The notes beneath the pieces are model-generated. The model did no database searches. It was not told the origin of the DNA and saw nothing but the letters and a program-made list of their open reading frames with translations. A DNA stretch of 64,000 bases, from positions 98,728 to 162,727 of the forward strand of contig KB299759.1 of assembly GCA_000328365.1 (NCBI GenBank), in the 5' to 3' direction. The stretch is from Capitella teleta (lineage: Eukaryota > Annelida > Polychaeta > Capitellidae). The translations under genes and the position numbers were made by a program. Shown one piece after another: positions 1 to 11,337 of the stretch; position 1 is the first letter of the stretch; every line of letters begins with the position of its first letter.

Positions 1-1620
1 TGTATAGATGACAAAATAACATTTAGATCATATTCTCAAAATAACATTGAAAGATTCAAGAATCTCTTGTCCAATGAATCATGGGCAGATGTCATGTCAT
101 ATAACAATCCATGTGATGCCTACGACAAATTTATAGAGAAGGTCATCCTTCATTACGAGTCCTCATTCCTTGTAATTACAAAAACACCCAACAAAAGAGA
201 TAATAATAAGTGGATAACTAATGGCCTGAAAAATTCAATCAAACAGAAAAATAGATTATACATCATCTAGAAACAAAGACCGACTCAAGCAAATGAATTT
301 ATTTATAAACGTTATAAAAATTGATTTAGTAGGCTAATAATAACACATGCTAAATAAGTCTATTACCAGGGGCTTATTGATGAAAACAAAATTAACCTGA
401 ATAATCTGTGGAAAACGTTGAAAGACTTGATCGGCACCAGCAAGAATAAATCTCTTAGGCTCTTAGCAACGAGTTCATAGTGAATGGTATTTCCTGCAGT
501 GACAAAGCTGTCATCTCGGACTCCTTTAACAAGTATTTTGTGAATGTTGGGCCCAGTCTTGCATCCAAAATCCCGAATGTTGATTCAAATCCCGAAGACT
601 ACTTCACTGGCTCCTTTCCCAATTCCTTTTTTCTCACTCCGGTGGCAGTAGATGAAATCACCACCGCGATAAACACAACGAAAACACCGGCTGCAGCTGG
701 AGAGGATAATCTAAAACCTAAAATACTGAAAACAGTTAGGGACGCTTTATCAAATCCACTGGCGTACATAATAAACCTAGTATTAAAAAAAAAAAAAAAA
801 AACAAAAACACACCACTGTGCCTAATCGCTTAAAGTTCGAAAACATAACACCAATATTCAAAGCAGGAAATCCACTAGAAATTCCTAACTACAGACCGAT
901 ATCTGTGCTACCAGCTGTCTCCAAAATCTTTGAGAGATTGCTCCATGACAGACTGTATAAATTCTTCCAACAAAACAATGTAATAACATATCACCAATAT
1001 GAATTCCGCAAAAATTATAGTTGTGAAATGGTTTTAACAGTAACAATTGACAGTATAACGTCTACACTTGACTCAAAAGAGTACGTCATTGGCCTTTTCC
1101 TAGATCTCAGAAAGGCCTATGACACTGTAAACTATAAAATTCTATTAAAAAAAAAAAAAAAAAAAAAAAACCAACACTATGGTGTTCGCGGAAATTCACA
1201 AAATCACATGAAAAATTACCTAACAAACAGAAAACAAACAGTTAAAATACACAATAACAATTTCTCTGTGCTTCCTGTGACCTGTGGTGTTTCCCAAGGG
1301 TCTATCCTCGGTCCATTGCTCTTGGATCTCAACGATTTACGCAATGGATTAAAATCATCCGAACCTATTATGTACGCAGGTGATACAAACATATTTCCCT
1401 CAGGAAAAAGCATCGACGAAATGACTGATACTCTCAATCAAGATTTCAAACTGCTATGTAAATATTTGAAATGTAACAAACTGTCACTAAGTCTCTCCAA
1501 AACTCACTCAATGTTATTTTCTTTCAATAATTTCTTACATAGAACATCTCTTGCACTCAAAATTGAAGACTCAGTAATAGACACCGTCAAGTGCACAAGT
1601 TTTCTTATGTACAGGCACAT
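1..1620 (+). mobile_element. LINE A, 5' portion: linker and reverse transcriptase, CR1/L2-like
   Basis: The window opens inside a LINE open reading frame, in the linker between endonuclease and reverse transcriptase (near 40-270, with the typical WITNGL motif). RT blocks follow: TPIFKAGNP and YRPISVLPAVSKIFERLL (near 850-950), LFLDLRKAYDTVNYKILL (near 1090-1146), SQGSILGPLL (near 1290), and a changed catalytic box, YAGDTN where YADDTN is usual (near 1375). The frame is broken by stops near 268, 325 and 355 and by shifts, so the copy is dead. Two pure A runs (785-802 and 1147-1170) sit where the ORF should carry ordinary residues. The coding sequence stops after VKCTSFL near 1605 and resumes at 3538, because another LINE has inserted. 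The clade call rests on remembered motif patterns. Confidence 0.9.
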
Positions 1621-1639
1621 TTACACTTTCAACATTGTT

Positions 1640-3537
1640 ATGTGATGGTACAGAAAGTAAACATTGGCAATAATTCAATAATTCGTTTGGCTGCTACATG
1701 TATATTTTTGTGATCAGGTGCTTTAAACATGGTGAGAAAACCTATGGCAGGAGCCTCGTCCTTCTCTTGGGCTAAAAACTCACCACACCTATTACATAGA
1801 AATGCTATACGAATGTACTTGTGAATAAACACGTTTTTAACATATTCTTAAGTCTCTTTGCTGGGCTCGGAGCCATTATTCAGGGGCAACGCATTCCACA
1901 GGCGTGTACCACCATCTTGGGTTATACTTCTTCGCTGGCCTTCATATCGGGTGACATTGGGAACGATGAGGATCCAAAGGTCGTTGCTGCGCCGAAGAGG
2001 TCGACATGGGACGTATTGCTCGAACATCTCTTTCATATATAGGGGCGCACATGGCTCGTGGATTGCAGAGTGAACTTGTAAGTGTGTTTTAAAATCAACG
2101 CGTTGCTTGATCGGCAGTCAATGGAGGTCCTTCAATACTTGCGTGATGTGATCTCTCCGCGGAGTCCTCAGCATGGTTTTGTAGACGCTGCAGTGGTTTT
2201 ATGATGTTTGCGTGAACACCTGAGAGAAGTCCATTGTGATAGTCTTGTCTGGATGTGATTGTTGCGTTGATGACTTTTGCACATGTGGGTTGGTCTAGAT
2301 TGCTTCTTATGTGATTTATGCTCCTGAGGTGGTAGTAGCTGGCTTTCACGGTGTGACTGACTTGTTCTCGCAAAGTCATGGACTCATCAAGCCAGCTTCC
2401 GAGATTTCTGACACTTGTTGATGGTCTGATGACGTCATCTCCAATAGTTATTTTGATGTTGCTCAGTTTCTTCAGGTTGTGCTTTGTGGCTATTACGAGG
2501 AGTTCCGTTTTCTTGTCATTTAGCTTCAGTCCGTTTAGTCTCATCCATTCGCCTATTCTTTAATGCAGCATTCCATTTTCATGACATCTGCGTCGGGAAT
2601 GTCGTTTGATTGATCTGCGATGTTCAGTTGGGTGTAAAGCTGCGTGTCGTCAGCGTAGTGATGTCGGTGGACGTTGTATTTCTCGACTATCTGCTTGAGT
2701 GGAAGGACGTAGAGAGTAAACAAAAGAGAACCTAGGACGGATCTCTTGGGATTCTTCGGTGACTCTGCAGTGCTGCCCAACTGCGTAACAAAGCCGGGCG
2801 CTGTGTACTACTCTCTATGGTGGTATGCAAGATAAAGAACCCTTGGGATTTATCGATAAGAGTAGGGGGAAACCCCGGTCCCGGGCCTTCTGTTCTGGCA
2901 CCCGTATCATCCGGTTGGTTTGGGTGGAGCCGTAAAACCCCAATCACTCACAATCACTTACTCATCTTGAATACCTACTGTTGATTCAAGGCGTGTGAGA
3001 AGTATCTCATGGTTCGAGGTATCAAACGCTGCGCCCAAGTCCAACAAAACGAGCAGTACACCGTGACCTCGGTCCAGTAAGCCATCAATGTCATCCTTTA
3101 CTTTGATAAGTGCTGTTTCCATAGTGTGATGCCGTCTGTAGGCCGACTGCAGCGGGTCGAGTATGCTGTTTTCTTCTAGATAATTCGTCAGCTGTGTGCA
3201 TACGACCTTCTCGAGAAGCTTGCTCATGAACTGTAGGTTTGGCACTGGCCTGAAATTATTGAGTTCGAACGCATTTGCTCCTTCTTTCTTTAGTCTTGGT
3301 TTCATATGCGCTACTTTAAAGTCTTTCGGAACGTAGCTCTTAGTCAATGAATGATTAATGAGCTCTGTGATTGGGTGGAGGACAACATCTTGTATGCGAC
3401 TCTGCTTCAGAAGGTTGGTGGGGAGAGGGTCGAGAGGGCAGGACTTTTTTGCTGCCTTTTTTATGAACATGGATGCGGTATCCTGAGTCACTGGTTCGAA
3501 ATGATCGAAAGATGAATCCTTCTCGAACCATCTGAAT
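1640..3537 (-). mobile_element. LINE B, CR1/L2-type, inserted in LINE A
   Basis: Read on the minus strand from 3537 downward, this shows a 5'-truncated RT ORF: KSCPLDPLPTNLLK, FRPVPNLQFMSKLLEKVV, DPLQSAYRRHHTMETALIKV, LLVLLDLGAAFDTSNHEILL (3491-2960). After a SINE-like insert (2751-2950) come RSVLGSLLFTLYV and the YADDTQLY catalytic box (about 2640-2750). The C-terminal domain (LNDKKTELLVIATKH, then NVRNLGSWLDE-like) spans 2544-2095, and the closing GGTRLWNALPL motif lies near 1880. Roughly 45 residues of RT are missing at the SINE insertion point. Further frameshifts occur near 2550 and 2100. The 3' part runs to about 1640. It is a broken copy, younger than LINE A because it lies inside it. 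Confidence 0.9.
2751..2950 (-). mobile_element. SINE-like repeat, copy 1 (inside LINE B)
   Basis: About 200 bp, nearly identical in reverse orientation to 35975-36175, with a fragment at 30397-30466. Landmarks are GGGGTTTTACGGCTCCACCC at one end and GCAGAGTCACCGAAGAAT at the other. It replaces the RT segment just before the VPQGSVLGP motif of LINE B. The shared open frame across the copies is not under evident protein constraint: most differences between the two long copies change the amino acid. No tRNA-type A and B boxes are seen, so 'SINE-like' describes size and dispersal only. Confidence 0.75.
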
Positions 3538-3722
3538 CACATCTCCAATAAAGTTTCAAAATCAATTGGTGTCATCTTCAAAGTATCTAGAATAGTAAAC
3601 CGAACAACGCTCATGATGCTCTGTAATACTCTAACCCTACCTTACCTTAGTGACCTTACCTACTGTAACATAATTTGGGGAACCGCTGCCGAAACCCACA
3701 TGAATAGACTTTTCGTCGAGTA

Positions 3723-3757
<35 letters not shown>

Positions 3758-4350
3758 CCATCAGAATAATATGCAATATCCCTCGCTTGACACATACAGC
3801 ACCGCTTTTCCACGACTGCTTACAGCTGAATGTGCACGACTTGCATATATACCGCACCTCTTTTTTTCATCTTCAAAATCTCTTATCATCCATTGCCTCC
3901 TCCTTTCTCGCGAATCCTTGTTCTATCTTCTCAGGTCGAAACACTAGAACACTAGATCCAATATGAATGTTGGATTTGTAGAACATTATTACGCAAGAAA
4001 ACCCTTGCTTATAGAATTCCTCATTTGTTCAATACCTTTCTCCAACCAATTATTCACAACCCATCAATAGGTATATTAAAATAACACAAAAAAAAACACC
4101 AAAAAAAACCCCACATAAAAACAACTGTCAAAAGCACATTATTAGCAGAGTACATGTAATAGTCTATTTCAATTCCTATTTCTATTTCTCAAAATTATGA
4201 TTGTACATATATTTTTCTGTTTTTTTTTTCCCTGCGTTATTGTTCACTTTTGTAATAAATTTCGAGGCGCATGAGCCGGCTTCTGTCACAAATGCATTTG
4301 TTATTCTCTTTTTCATTATGTTCAATAAATGATCATTAATTAATTAAAAA
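3538..4350 (+). mobile_element. LINE A, 3' portion: RT C-terminus and 3' UTR
   Basis: This continues the ORF interrupted at about 1605: ISNKVSKSIGVIFKVSRIVN, then YCNIIWGTA, then KAIRIICNIPRLTHTAPLF (3545-3840), the usual CR1/L2-like C-terminal domain. A 33-base A run (3724-3756) sits at the lysine pair before AIRII. The ORF ends near 3966, with a decayed tail visible to about 4070. The 3' UTR has AATAAA-like signals near 4253 and 4324 and ends in an A-rich stretch at about 4350. The join of this part with 1-1605, after taking out LINE B, is inferred from continuity of the protein alignment. Confidence 0.88.
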
Positions 4351-6050
4351 ACAAGGAAGTGCACCTGTAAGAAACACGGACTCAAATGTTCTGTGGTCTG
4401 TGGGAAATGCAAAAGAATGAACTGATTAAATTTGTGTGTGGTATCTCTCGAGAATCCTCCTGAGAATAATTATTAAGTGAGAACCCAGAGAAGTATTTGA
4501 TTAACAACATCTCCTCTCTATATCTGATTTTTGGTTATATAACAGTTTGTTTATGCATATTAAAGACATTGCTTTGTATTTCTAGCTCTAGCACCACAAA
4601 AAATATTTGACACTTGAATTGAGATTTTATACCGCTATATATCTACTGATATACGACCATACTGATTCGGCCAGACGAATGTGATAACAAATAAACAAGA
4701 TGGCCGCCTTTTCCGATAAAACCGGACATAATTGAAGGTATTAAATCCTAGTGGGTTGCTGAGGCATGATTCAGTAGGAATAGACACCCAGATAACTCCT
4801 GTTAGTGATCTGGGGGCTGAGGTATATTGGATATAGCGGATATTGGATAACATTTGACATTATGTGCATAAATGTAGATACCAGAAGAAACCAAAACAAT
4901 AATTATTTGAAAAACGAAAGAAAAATTGTCATATTTTAATACGAATTTGCCAAGTAATGTCATTTCCCCTCATCTTTGACCTGTGATCCTTTTACAACTC
5001 AACACCCATCATATATGCATTACTAGAGTACCAATTGGAGATATGATGTTATGTAAAGGGTCCACACCTTCAGGAAGTGGCAATACTTTTTTTCAATTTC
5101 TTTGACTCCTTCACCGTGATAAAGCCCCGAAAAATCCCAACTCGGATTTTGATGCACTTTTTTCTGACATGCAGATCTCACCGAAAGAATTCAGTTGCAA
5201 TTAGTTCTAGGTCAAACCCTAATTTGACTGGACTAACATTGAACTACATGTGATTGTAAACAAAGCCATAATTTGCATCTGTCATATTTGTTTGATGAGT
5301 AAGATTTTGTGGAAACCATAGCAACCTCAGCATTTTGAGGAAATGCTGACACATAATGAGCAAAAGCAATCCACTGCCAACAACACGTGCTATCGTTGCA
5401 ATCTTAACAAAATAATAAAATCGAAAAAGCTGCTTTTCAGCTGATGTAAATGTATTTCATGAAATATGTTTTCCAGAAATACAATGTAGCACACAAAATA
5501 TGCACAAAATAGTGCAGCCGAGTGAACTGCAGCTGAGTGAACTGCTTAGAGGCCTTGAACGGCCTAAATAAAGGCAAGCTAAGATTAACCGCAAAACCAC
5601 ATAGCTTCCAATTGGATAACCATGCATTTACTTTCGGGTTCTTCCCAGTCACGAGACTCACATTTAACGCATGTACAGCTACACTGAATGATACAGAGAG
5701 CAAATCCTGTATTTACTGCACATCCAAGGTACTGTGATCGTGTTATTTAATGTGTTTCTTTTTTTTTTCTCTTTGCCTCTTCATTCTTTCTGAATTTCTG
5801 GATTCTGAATACGAGGGTAATTCGAAATGTTTCCGGCCTGATCGGTTGCACATCCGATTCTCATAGATTATCTGAGAAACATATAACATAATTCACGTCA
5901 AATTCATCCATCGTATGTATGATAAGTTTATATTATATTATTACATGAGCTCAAATTATGCTATTGCTATCAACGAAGTTGAATTATAGGAGAGAGAAGC
6001 AGTAAGTTGACTTATACCATCGCGATCAATAAGTTCAGCCATAGGTTCTA
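4351..6050. other. Gene-free stretch
   Basis: No coding region or splice pattern is convincing on either strand. The only motif of note is an X-box-like sequence, GGAAACCATAGCAAC, at 5311-5325, matching the RFX half-site pair. Confidence 0.5.
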
Positions 6051-6052
6051 GT

Positions 6053-6121
6053 ATACGTATAATTAGTATACGGGTATAATTAGTATACGGGTATAATTAG
6101 TATACGGGTATAATTAGTATG
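6053..6121. repeat. 17-bp minisatellite, about 4 units
   Basis: Tandem copies of GTATACGGGTATAATTA, seen directly. The flanking sequence is AT-rich. Confidence 0.9.
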
Positions 6122-6260
6122 GCCTTGTTATGATATTATTTTGATTATATAAATATAAATATTTTATATATTTTTTTTATCAAAATATTTTTTTAATGTC
6201 TGCGTACATCAGTACGTACCGTTTGAATCCCAGTAAACGATTAACAAAATTAGTGACAAA

Positions 6261-6295
6261 ATTTCAGGACCGTACGTACGTACGGATCCTGAAAT
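6261..6295. repeat. 35-bp near-perfect palindrome
   Basis: The outer arms ATTTCAGGA and TCCTGAAAT are exact complements. The core CCGTACGTACGTACGG is itself a 16-base palindrome. Only one base (6286) breaks the symmetry. Confidence 0.9.
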
Positions 6296-6717
6296 GTCAT
6301 ATCTGCCATGTGCTACAAGCTATTGCCCTGATCATTATTTTCAAATATTGAGCAAAAATACGGAAGTTCAGGGTATAGTGACAATAGTTACAGAATAGGG
6401 TACAGTGGGTGCTATCCAGTAGCCGTAGTGTCTAGCCCATACACTATACATGTATGTATTAAACAGAGCGGGCCTAAAGTAGTCCATCTACTCTAGGTTA
6501 AAACAAAACTCTAAAATTTGTTAAAACGTATCAATTATTCCCAAAAATAACTACCTGGTATGGATTGACCATGTAATTCTGTGCCCATTTATGCAAAGAC
6601 ATCAAATAAAAAGTTTATTTTGAATGAGGGGAAAACATTTAAATGCGAGTGGTGTGTGATCGCAAAGGGAGCAAAATCAGATGAGCTCCTGAACGAGCAT
6701 TAAGGAATGTCATCGTT

Positions 6718-7918
6718 TTTGTTTTTATTTTTTTATTAATATTTTTTATTTATTAAAATTTATGGCATAAAACCAAATATGATTGATAAAAAGGCACAGC
6801 CTATAAATAATCAACACATGACAGGAATAGAATAAGAACACCAAATAAAATAACGAAGATCAAGTAACATGATGAGACCCTGTGCAACGACAAATAGAAG
6901 TAATAGTGCAAGAATTAAAAACATCATAAAACGACTCAAGTTTGGAAAATTAAAAGATAATCAAACGATCTTTAAAAACGGAAACGGTTGGCGAATCTCT
7001 AATAAAAGAAGGTAAAATATTCCATAGATAAAAAAAGATGCTTTAAAAGTTTCGGTTCTGACATTACGATTTTGTAAAAGGAGGCCGGTGTTCGATGAAC
7101 GAAGAGTGCGTGTATTATTTAAAATGCTCACTTCATCAGTAAAATCAACATTGATAAAATCTTTCAAGTATTTAAAAACAAACATCAGATCCGCCACTTC
7201 TCTACGATAAAACAAAGGTAAAATATGTAAAGCCTGCAGACGATGACAATAGAACATTTTATCAGTAAAAATATTCAAGACATACCTGGTCATTGACCTC
7301 TGAGTGGACTCTATAAAATAAATATCTTTTTTTTTTCTTTTTTTTTTTCTTTTTAAGAAGGTGGCCAAACCTGTGAGCAGTTCTCTAAAATAGGTCGAAC
7401 AAGTGAAGTAAAAAATCCAAGCTTCACATATTGAAGGGCACGGTAACAAACGGTTCTTTTAATAGTGCCAGACACACTATTAGCTTTTAAAACAATACAT
7501 TCAATGTGAGGGGTAAACGACAGATTCTTATTAAAAACAACACCAAGGTCTCTGAATTCACAGACTCGTTCTAAAACATTTCCATCGAGATAATTAAAAG
7601 AAACAGGAGAGTGTGACCTAGTAATGGTAAGAACTTTACATTTCGACGGATTAAAAGCCATACCCCACTTTTTACTCCATTTTAAAAGTTGATTCTAAAT
7701 CACTTTGTAATAATACAGATTCACGATTAGAATTAATAGGCATAAATTTTGCAATCATCTGCAAACAAAGCAGTAGAAGCTGAAGCAACAGATCTCGACA
7801 TATCGTTTATGAATAAAAGAAAAAGAAAAGGTCTCAAAATTAAACCCTAAAGAACGCCAGAGGTAACTGGGGTCCAGTCAGACTTCTCACCCTCAACTAC
7901 AACACGCTGCACTCGATT
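6718..7918 (-). mobile_element. LINE C, Jockey-like, 5'-truncated
   Basis: On the minus strand from 7918: a GVL-x-GLILRPFLFLLFIND block and the catalytic FADDCKIY (near 7755), then MAFNPSKCKVLTITRSHSPV, CEFRDLGVVFNKNLSFTPHI and LVRPILENCSQVWPP (7661-7355), then IYFIESTQRSMTRYVLNIF and NRNVRTETFKASFF (7320-7030). The 3' end lies in a T-rich plus-strand stretch at 6718-6755. An A-rich run with interspersed G (7328-7357) replaces the sequence between CSQVW and the IYFIES block. In-frame stops show it is a dead copy. The clade is judged by motif impression only. Confidence 0.85.
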
Positions 7919-8165
7919 AGTGTTCCACCAAATCAACATCCTGCCGGCAATCCATACAACATGCACACGATTCCGAGACACTAACCCAATGCCCACCCGC
8001 ATCACAAGACAAACATTCACCCACAGAAGTCTTATCTACCTCTGGAATTCACTCCCAAGAGACACAAAACAAATTTCCACACTAAAATCGTTCACACAGA
8101 AGCAAAAAAAACACAACATAATCAGCACTCAAATTCCCTGACTCATTCACACAAACAGCCCGGTT
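7919..8165 (+). mobile_element. LINE D fragment, C-terminal end
   Basis: A short frame ends with the LINE closing motif SLIYLWNSLPRDTKQISTL followed by KSFTQKQKKHN, then a stop at about 8141. It abuts the 5' end of LINE C in the opposite direction and differs from it in sequence, so it looks like a separate family rather than a twin-primed inversion. The 3' limit is unclear. Confidence 0.7.
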
Positions 8166-8439
8166 GCCTCAATACAGTTGAAGAATGAAAATATTGCAGA
8201 GGAACCAATTGCGTCCTCTCTACACAGTTGAAATCGAGCGTTTGCATGGCGCTTCATTGCTCTCTGCTTTATTTTGATATTAGGAGATAAACATTAGTCG
8301 ATGATTAGTGCTACTGTCGCAACAATTACACTCTCAAACAGAACAACATTAGGAGAGCGTCGTCTTATTTATGCGTTCAATGAAGCTTATCCATGGTCTG
8401 GGGCCCTGTTTGCTGCCAAAAGGGAAAATATCGCAGAGT

Positions 8440-8672
8440 GTTGAGTACACTCAATCAATTGAGATAAATCGGCAAAAATGGTAATGAAATTGAATAGAAG
8501 TGATAGGAATAACAGCATGATATGTTAAACTATTTATTTTATCATAGCGTGGTTTTTACACTGCGATTTGTTTCGTAACACTTTCTCGAAAAAGCACAGT
8601 CCCATTGAAAATCATTGAGATCTTTAACATGAAGTAGATAGACTACTTTTGGCCCACTTTGTATAAAGACCA
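8440..8672 (+). repeat. Dispersed repeat, copy 1
   Basis: Clearly related to 31553-31765. Shared landmarks are AATAGCAGCATGAAATGTTA-like, ACACTTTCTCG-AAAAG, CCATTGAAAA-CATTGA and CTTTTGGCCC. I estimate about three quarters identity by eye. No coding content or clear termini. Possibly an old non-autonomous element. Confidence 0.65.
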
Positions 8673-9330
8673 CTCTGTATAAAGACACATTGGGACGCTC
8701 TGGTATGCTGCTCTCTGACAAGATCCCTTTTTAATTGCATTTGCCTATCAAGATGCATGGAGGCATAGCACACACTTGATTGTTCTGGGATATTCACAGT
8801 TTGTTTTATTAATTTCTCATTCTTCCTGATTCCACCTTTGTTTCTTTATTTTGCAGTGTTTGCATCACTCTACAGCATGTCAAACAAAAAGAAATACTCA
8901 AAGTGTTGTTTATATTGAAGGAGAAATTTCGAATATAAGATTGACATTCCGATTAAGTAAGAAGCTAGTATAAAATTATAAACGAATAATTATTTTGCGA
9001 TGCATAGACAAATATACATGTACGGAAAATATCATTCTGTAATACATTACCCCACTCTGGAACATCCCCATTAACCTTTGAATCACCCTGTACAATGTTT
9101 GGCATAAAATTAAGGAGTAATGGAAACATATTTGCTTCCAGAATCTCGATCCGAGGCCATCCTTTTCATCCCTTGCCGTCAAATCTTTCCCGTGCTCACC
9201 ACATTATGTGCTACTTCTCCGCCAGTGGCCATAATAGGATTAATAAATTATTATGTTATAACCATTCACCCCAAGAATTAACAATTAATGGTTGGAAAAT
9301 TGTGCGTGTAGCATGAGACTCACATTCTTG

Positions 9331-9345
9331 TAAATGTACTTTCAG
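9331..9345 (+). promoter_or_regulatory. Possible 3' splice acceptor before the membrane-protein ORF
   Basis: TAAATGTACTTTCAG ends 30 bases before the ATG at 9376. It could join a 5' UTR exon, or accept a spliced leader in a lineage that trans-splices. No donor was identified. Confidence 0.35.
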
Positions 9346-9375
9346 GAATCGCAGCGTCATTTCCAAGAGAGAAAT

Positions 9376-10299
9376 ATGCCGAATCGATGCGAGCCCCGAG
9401 GCGGATCCCTATGCTGTTGGATAATCAGCCTGCACATTCTGATCTTCATGAGCCTCGGCCTCTCACTTGTCGTACGATACAAGGTGAATGGCACTAGAGA
9501 GTTCATTAACCTGCCATCCGACCAGCGAGTCATTCCGCATCCTCGATCGTCCTTCTTCTGCCAGAACCGTGTGATCAGCTCAAAGATCGTGAAGGACAAC
9601 GGTTTGTCAAACTCAGATCCTCATTTTGATCTCTACCTCTTGGACAAACATCCCAGTCACTGGAACAAAACAAGCAAAGATAGCTCACTTGAAGGAACTT
9701 ACGGTTTGAAGGAAGGAGCTCTTAAAACGTACACTTTGGGTCTCCTCAATGGGTCTATGACATCATTCAGCTTGTGTGATGCCGATGCTGAATATAAGGA
9801 CGACGGTATTGACAAATCAGTAGAGTACTGTATCAGTACTGGGAGTACACCTCCGAAAAACCACGTGAGTAAATATTGTGACATCCAAGGAGGGCAGATC
9901 GCACTGGGACCCTGCAGCCGGAATCAGACGAGCACTTCATTCAATGCCTCTATAAGCGGAGACCACACCATCAGCATCTGGAACCGCATGAAGAACAGTC
10001 CAGCAGCCTTCCAGATTCACCTCAACATAAGGCGCCAGGTTTACGACATTCCCAATGAGTACATCATAGCGAAAGATTCCAAGGAAGAGCACGTAAATAA
10101 TTCATTCCTGGTTGTCGAATTCAATCACTGGGAGGAAGTAGTCGAGCACTTCTTGGATCAGATACACCTAGAGTACTCGTGCAATCCACATGTATCTGTG
10201 TACATTGGGGTTTTCTTTGGTTTGCCCTTCGCTCTTGTGATTATTACATCGATTACCTGTCTCGCTGTGTCCAACCGAAATGGTTACCAAGCCATGTGA
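9376..10299 (+). CDS. Two-pass membrane protein with glycosylated ectodomain, family unknown
   Basis: One uninterrupted frame of 307 residues from the ATG at 9376 (321 from the ATG at 9334). The later start is preferred because a 3' splice-like site (TGTACTTTCAG, cut after 9345) separates the two ATGs. A short basic cytoplasmic head (PNRCEPRGG) is followed by a membrane segment (WIISLHILIFMSLGLSLVV). Then comes an ectodomain of about 240 residues with several N-x-S/T sites (NGT, NKT, NGS, NQT, NAS, NNS) and cysteines (FFCQN, LCDAD, EYCIS, KYCDI, GPCSR, EYSCNP). A second membrane segment (VYIGVFFGLPFALVIITSIT) and a nine-residue tail ending YQAM close it. I do not recognise the family. The layout resembles the lumenal part of some membrane E3 ligases, but there is no RING domain. 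Confidence 0.8.
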   Translation: MPNRCEPRGGSLCCWIISLHILIFMSLGLSLVVRYKVNGTREFINLPSDQRVIPHPRSSFFCQNRVISSKIVKDNGLSNSDPHFDLYLLDKHPSHWNKTSKDSSLEGTYGLKEGALKTYTLGLLNGSMTSFSLCDADAEYKDDGIDKSVEYCISTGSTPPKNHVSKYCDIQGGQIALGPCSRNQTSTSFNASISGDHTISIWNRMKNSPAAFQIHLNIRRQVYDIPNEYIIAKDSKEEHVNNSFLVVEFNHWEEVVEHFLDQIHLEYSCNPHVSVYIGVFFGLPFALVIITSITCLAVSNRNGYQAM

Positions 10300-10513
10300 T
10301 TCGTGGCATAGGCACAACAACCCTGTCCTTATACTTCACACGATGGAACTATTATTTCTGCTGTTCTAGTTGAATAATCGCGCAATATCTTGCATGAAAT
10401 GCATGAATTGAATTATTTTGAATCTCACGGCATTGTAAGCTGAACGCACCATTATGCACACCGACTCCTTGTAAGTTGTATGCAGGCAGTTCAACTACGT
10501 ACCGCTTGTTTGA

Positions 10514-10523
10514 AATAAATAAA
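10514..10523 (+). terminator. Polyadenylation signals
   Basis: Two overlapping AATAAA hexamers about 215 bases after the stop of the membrane-protein gene, giving a plausible 3' UTR length. Confidence 0.6.
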
Positions 10524-10919
10524 TATACCTATCGGAATAGTATATTGTTGGCGTCTTTACGATTTTTGTATGTGCAATCTTCATGTTAGTTTCTTTGTTT
10601 GCAAAATGTATATCTTATGTATGACTTCTAGGTGTACAGAGAGGTCCTCGATCGTAGTAGGCACGTACTTGTTAAGTGTGCGCAATTGTCTGCATGTCGT
10701 AGGATAGAAGTATGAAGCATGATCTAATATTTTTGTTTACGTGATTACGCAATACCGAAATTCTGACCATCTCCTCCACATTTTCACAACGGAGGTTTTA
10801 CATGAGTCACCAGCTGGCACTGTTTCACTCAGCACGAACTATAAATAAAACCGTAGACGTCTCTCTCGCCATAAGCTCAAACTGTGAGTTAAATGGATCA
10901 CATGAGCATTGCAAACATA

Positions 10920-10958
10920 CCAGGATTTTATTCAGACCACGAAATGAGGGCGCGCGGC

Positions 10959-10989
<31 letters not shown>

Positions 10990-10992
10990 TGG
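10920..10992. repeat. A28 tract with flanking inverted decamers
   Basis: A pure run of 28 A (10959-10986). The decamer CCAGGATTTT at 10920-10929 is the exact reverse complement of AAAATCCTGG at 10983-10992, so the segment could fold into a hairpin. Confidence 0.8.
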
Positions 10993-11310
10993 ATTCGTGC
11001 CAGCTGGTTTGAATGAGTGCCGTGTTATACTTGGAATAACCATCCGTATCAGAAGTTCCTGGTTTTTCGGAAAGTGCAAGTGAAGACTGGAGGAATCAAT
11101 CAAAAACATGCAGGCGTTATGATTTTGAATTCCGCGACTCCACAGGGCCTATAGTGCTACCAAAACGGGTGTGCCTGTATCTGAATGGATTGACGCAATG
11201 TGCGGTGAATCCCCATTCAGGATCTCTTTAAAACTATGCTAATACATCCTCATAAAATTATAACGTGCTATGCTATTTGGTAAAAATGCGGAGAAATTAT
11301 TTTTAACATT

Positions 11311-11337
11311 AAAAAAAAAAAAAAAAAAAAAAAAAAA
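11311..11337. repeat. A27 tract, followed by an A/G-rich stretch
   Basis: 27 consecutive A, with another A-rich, G-interrupted stretch at 11408-11440. Confidence 0.85.

Noticed and set aside
7320-8165. Twin-primed inversion of one LINE
   Set aside because: The two fragments carry different C-terminal motifs and both reach their own 3' regions, so they are separate elements.
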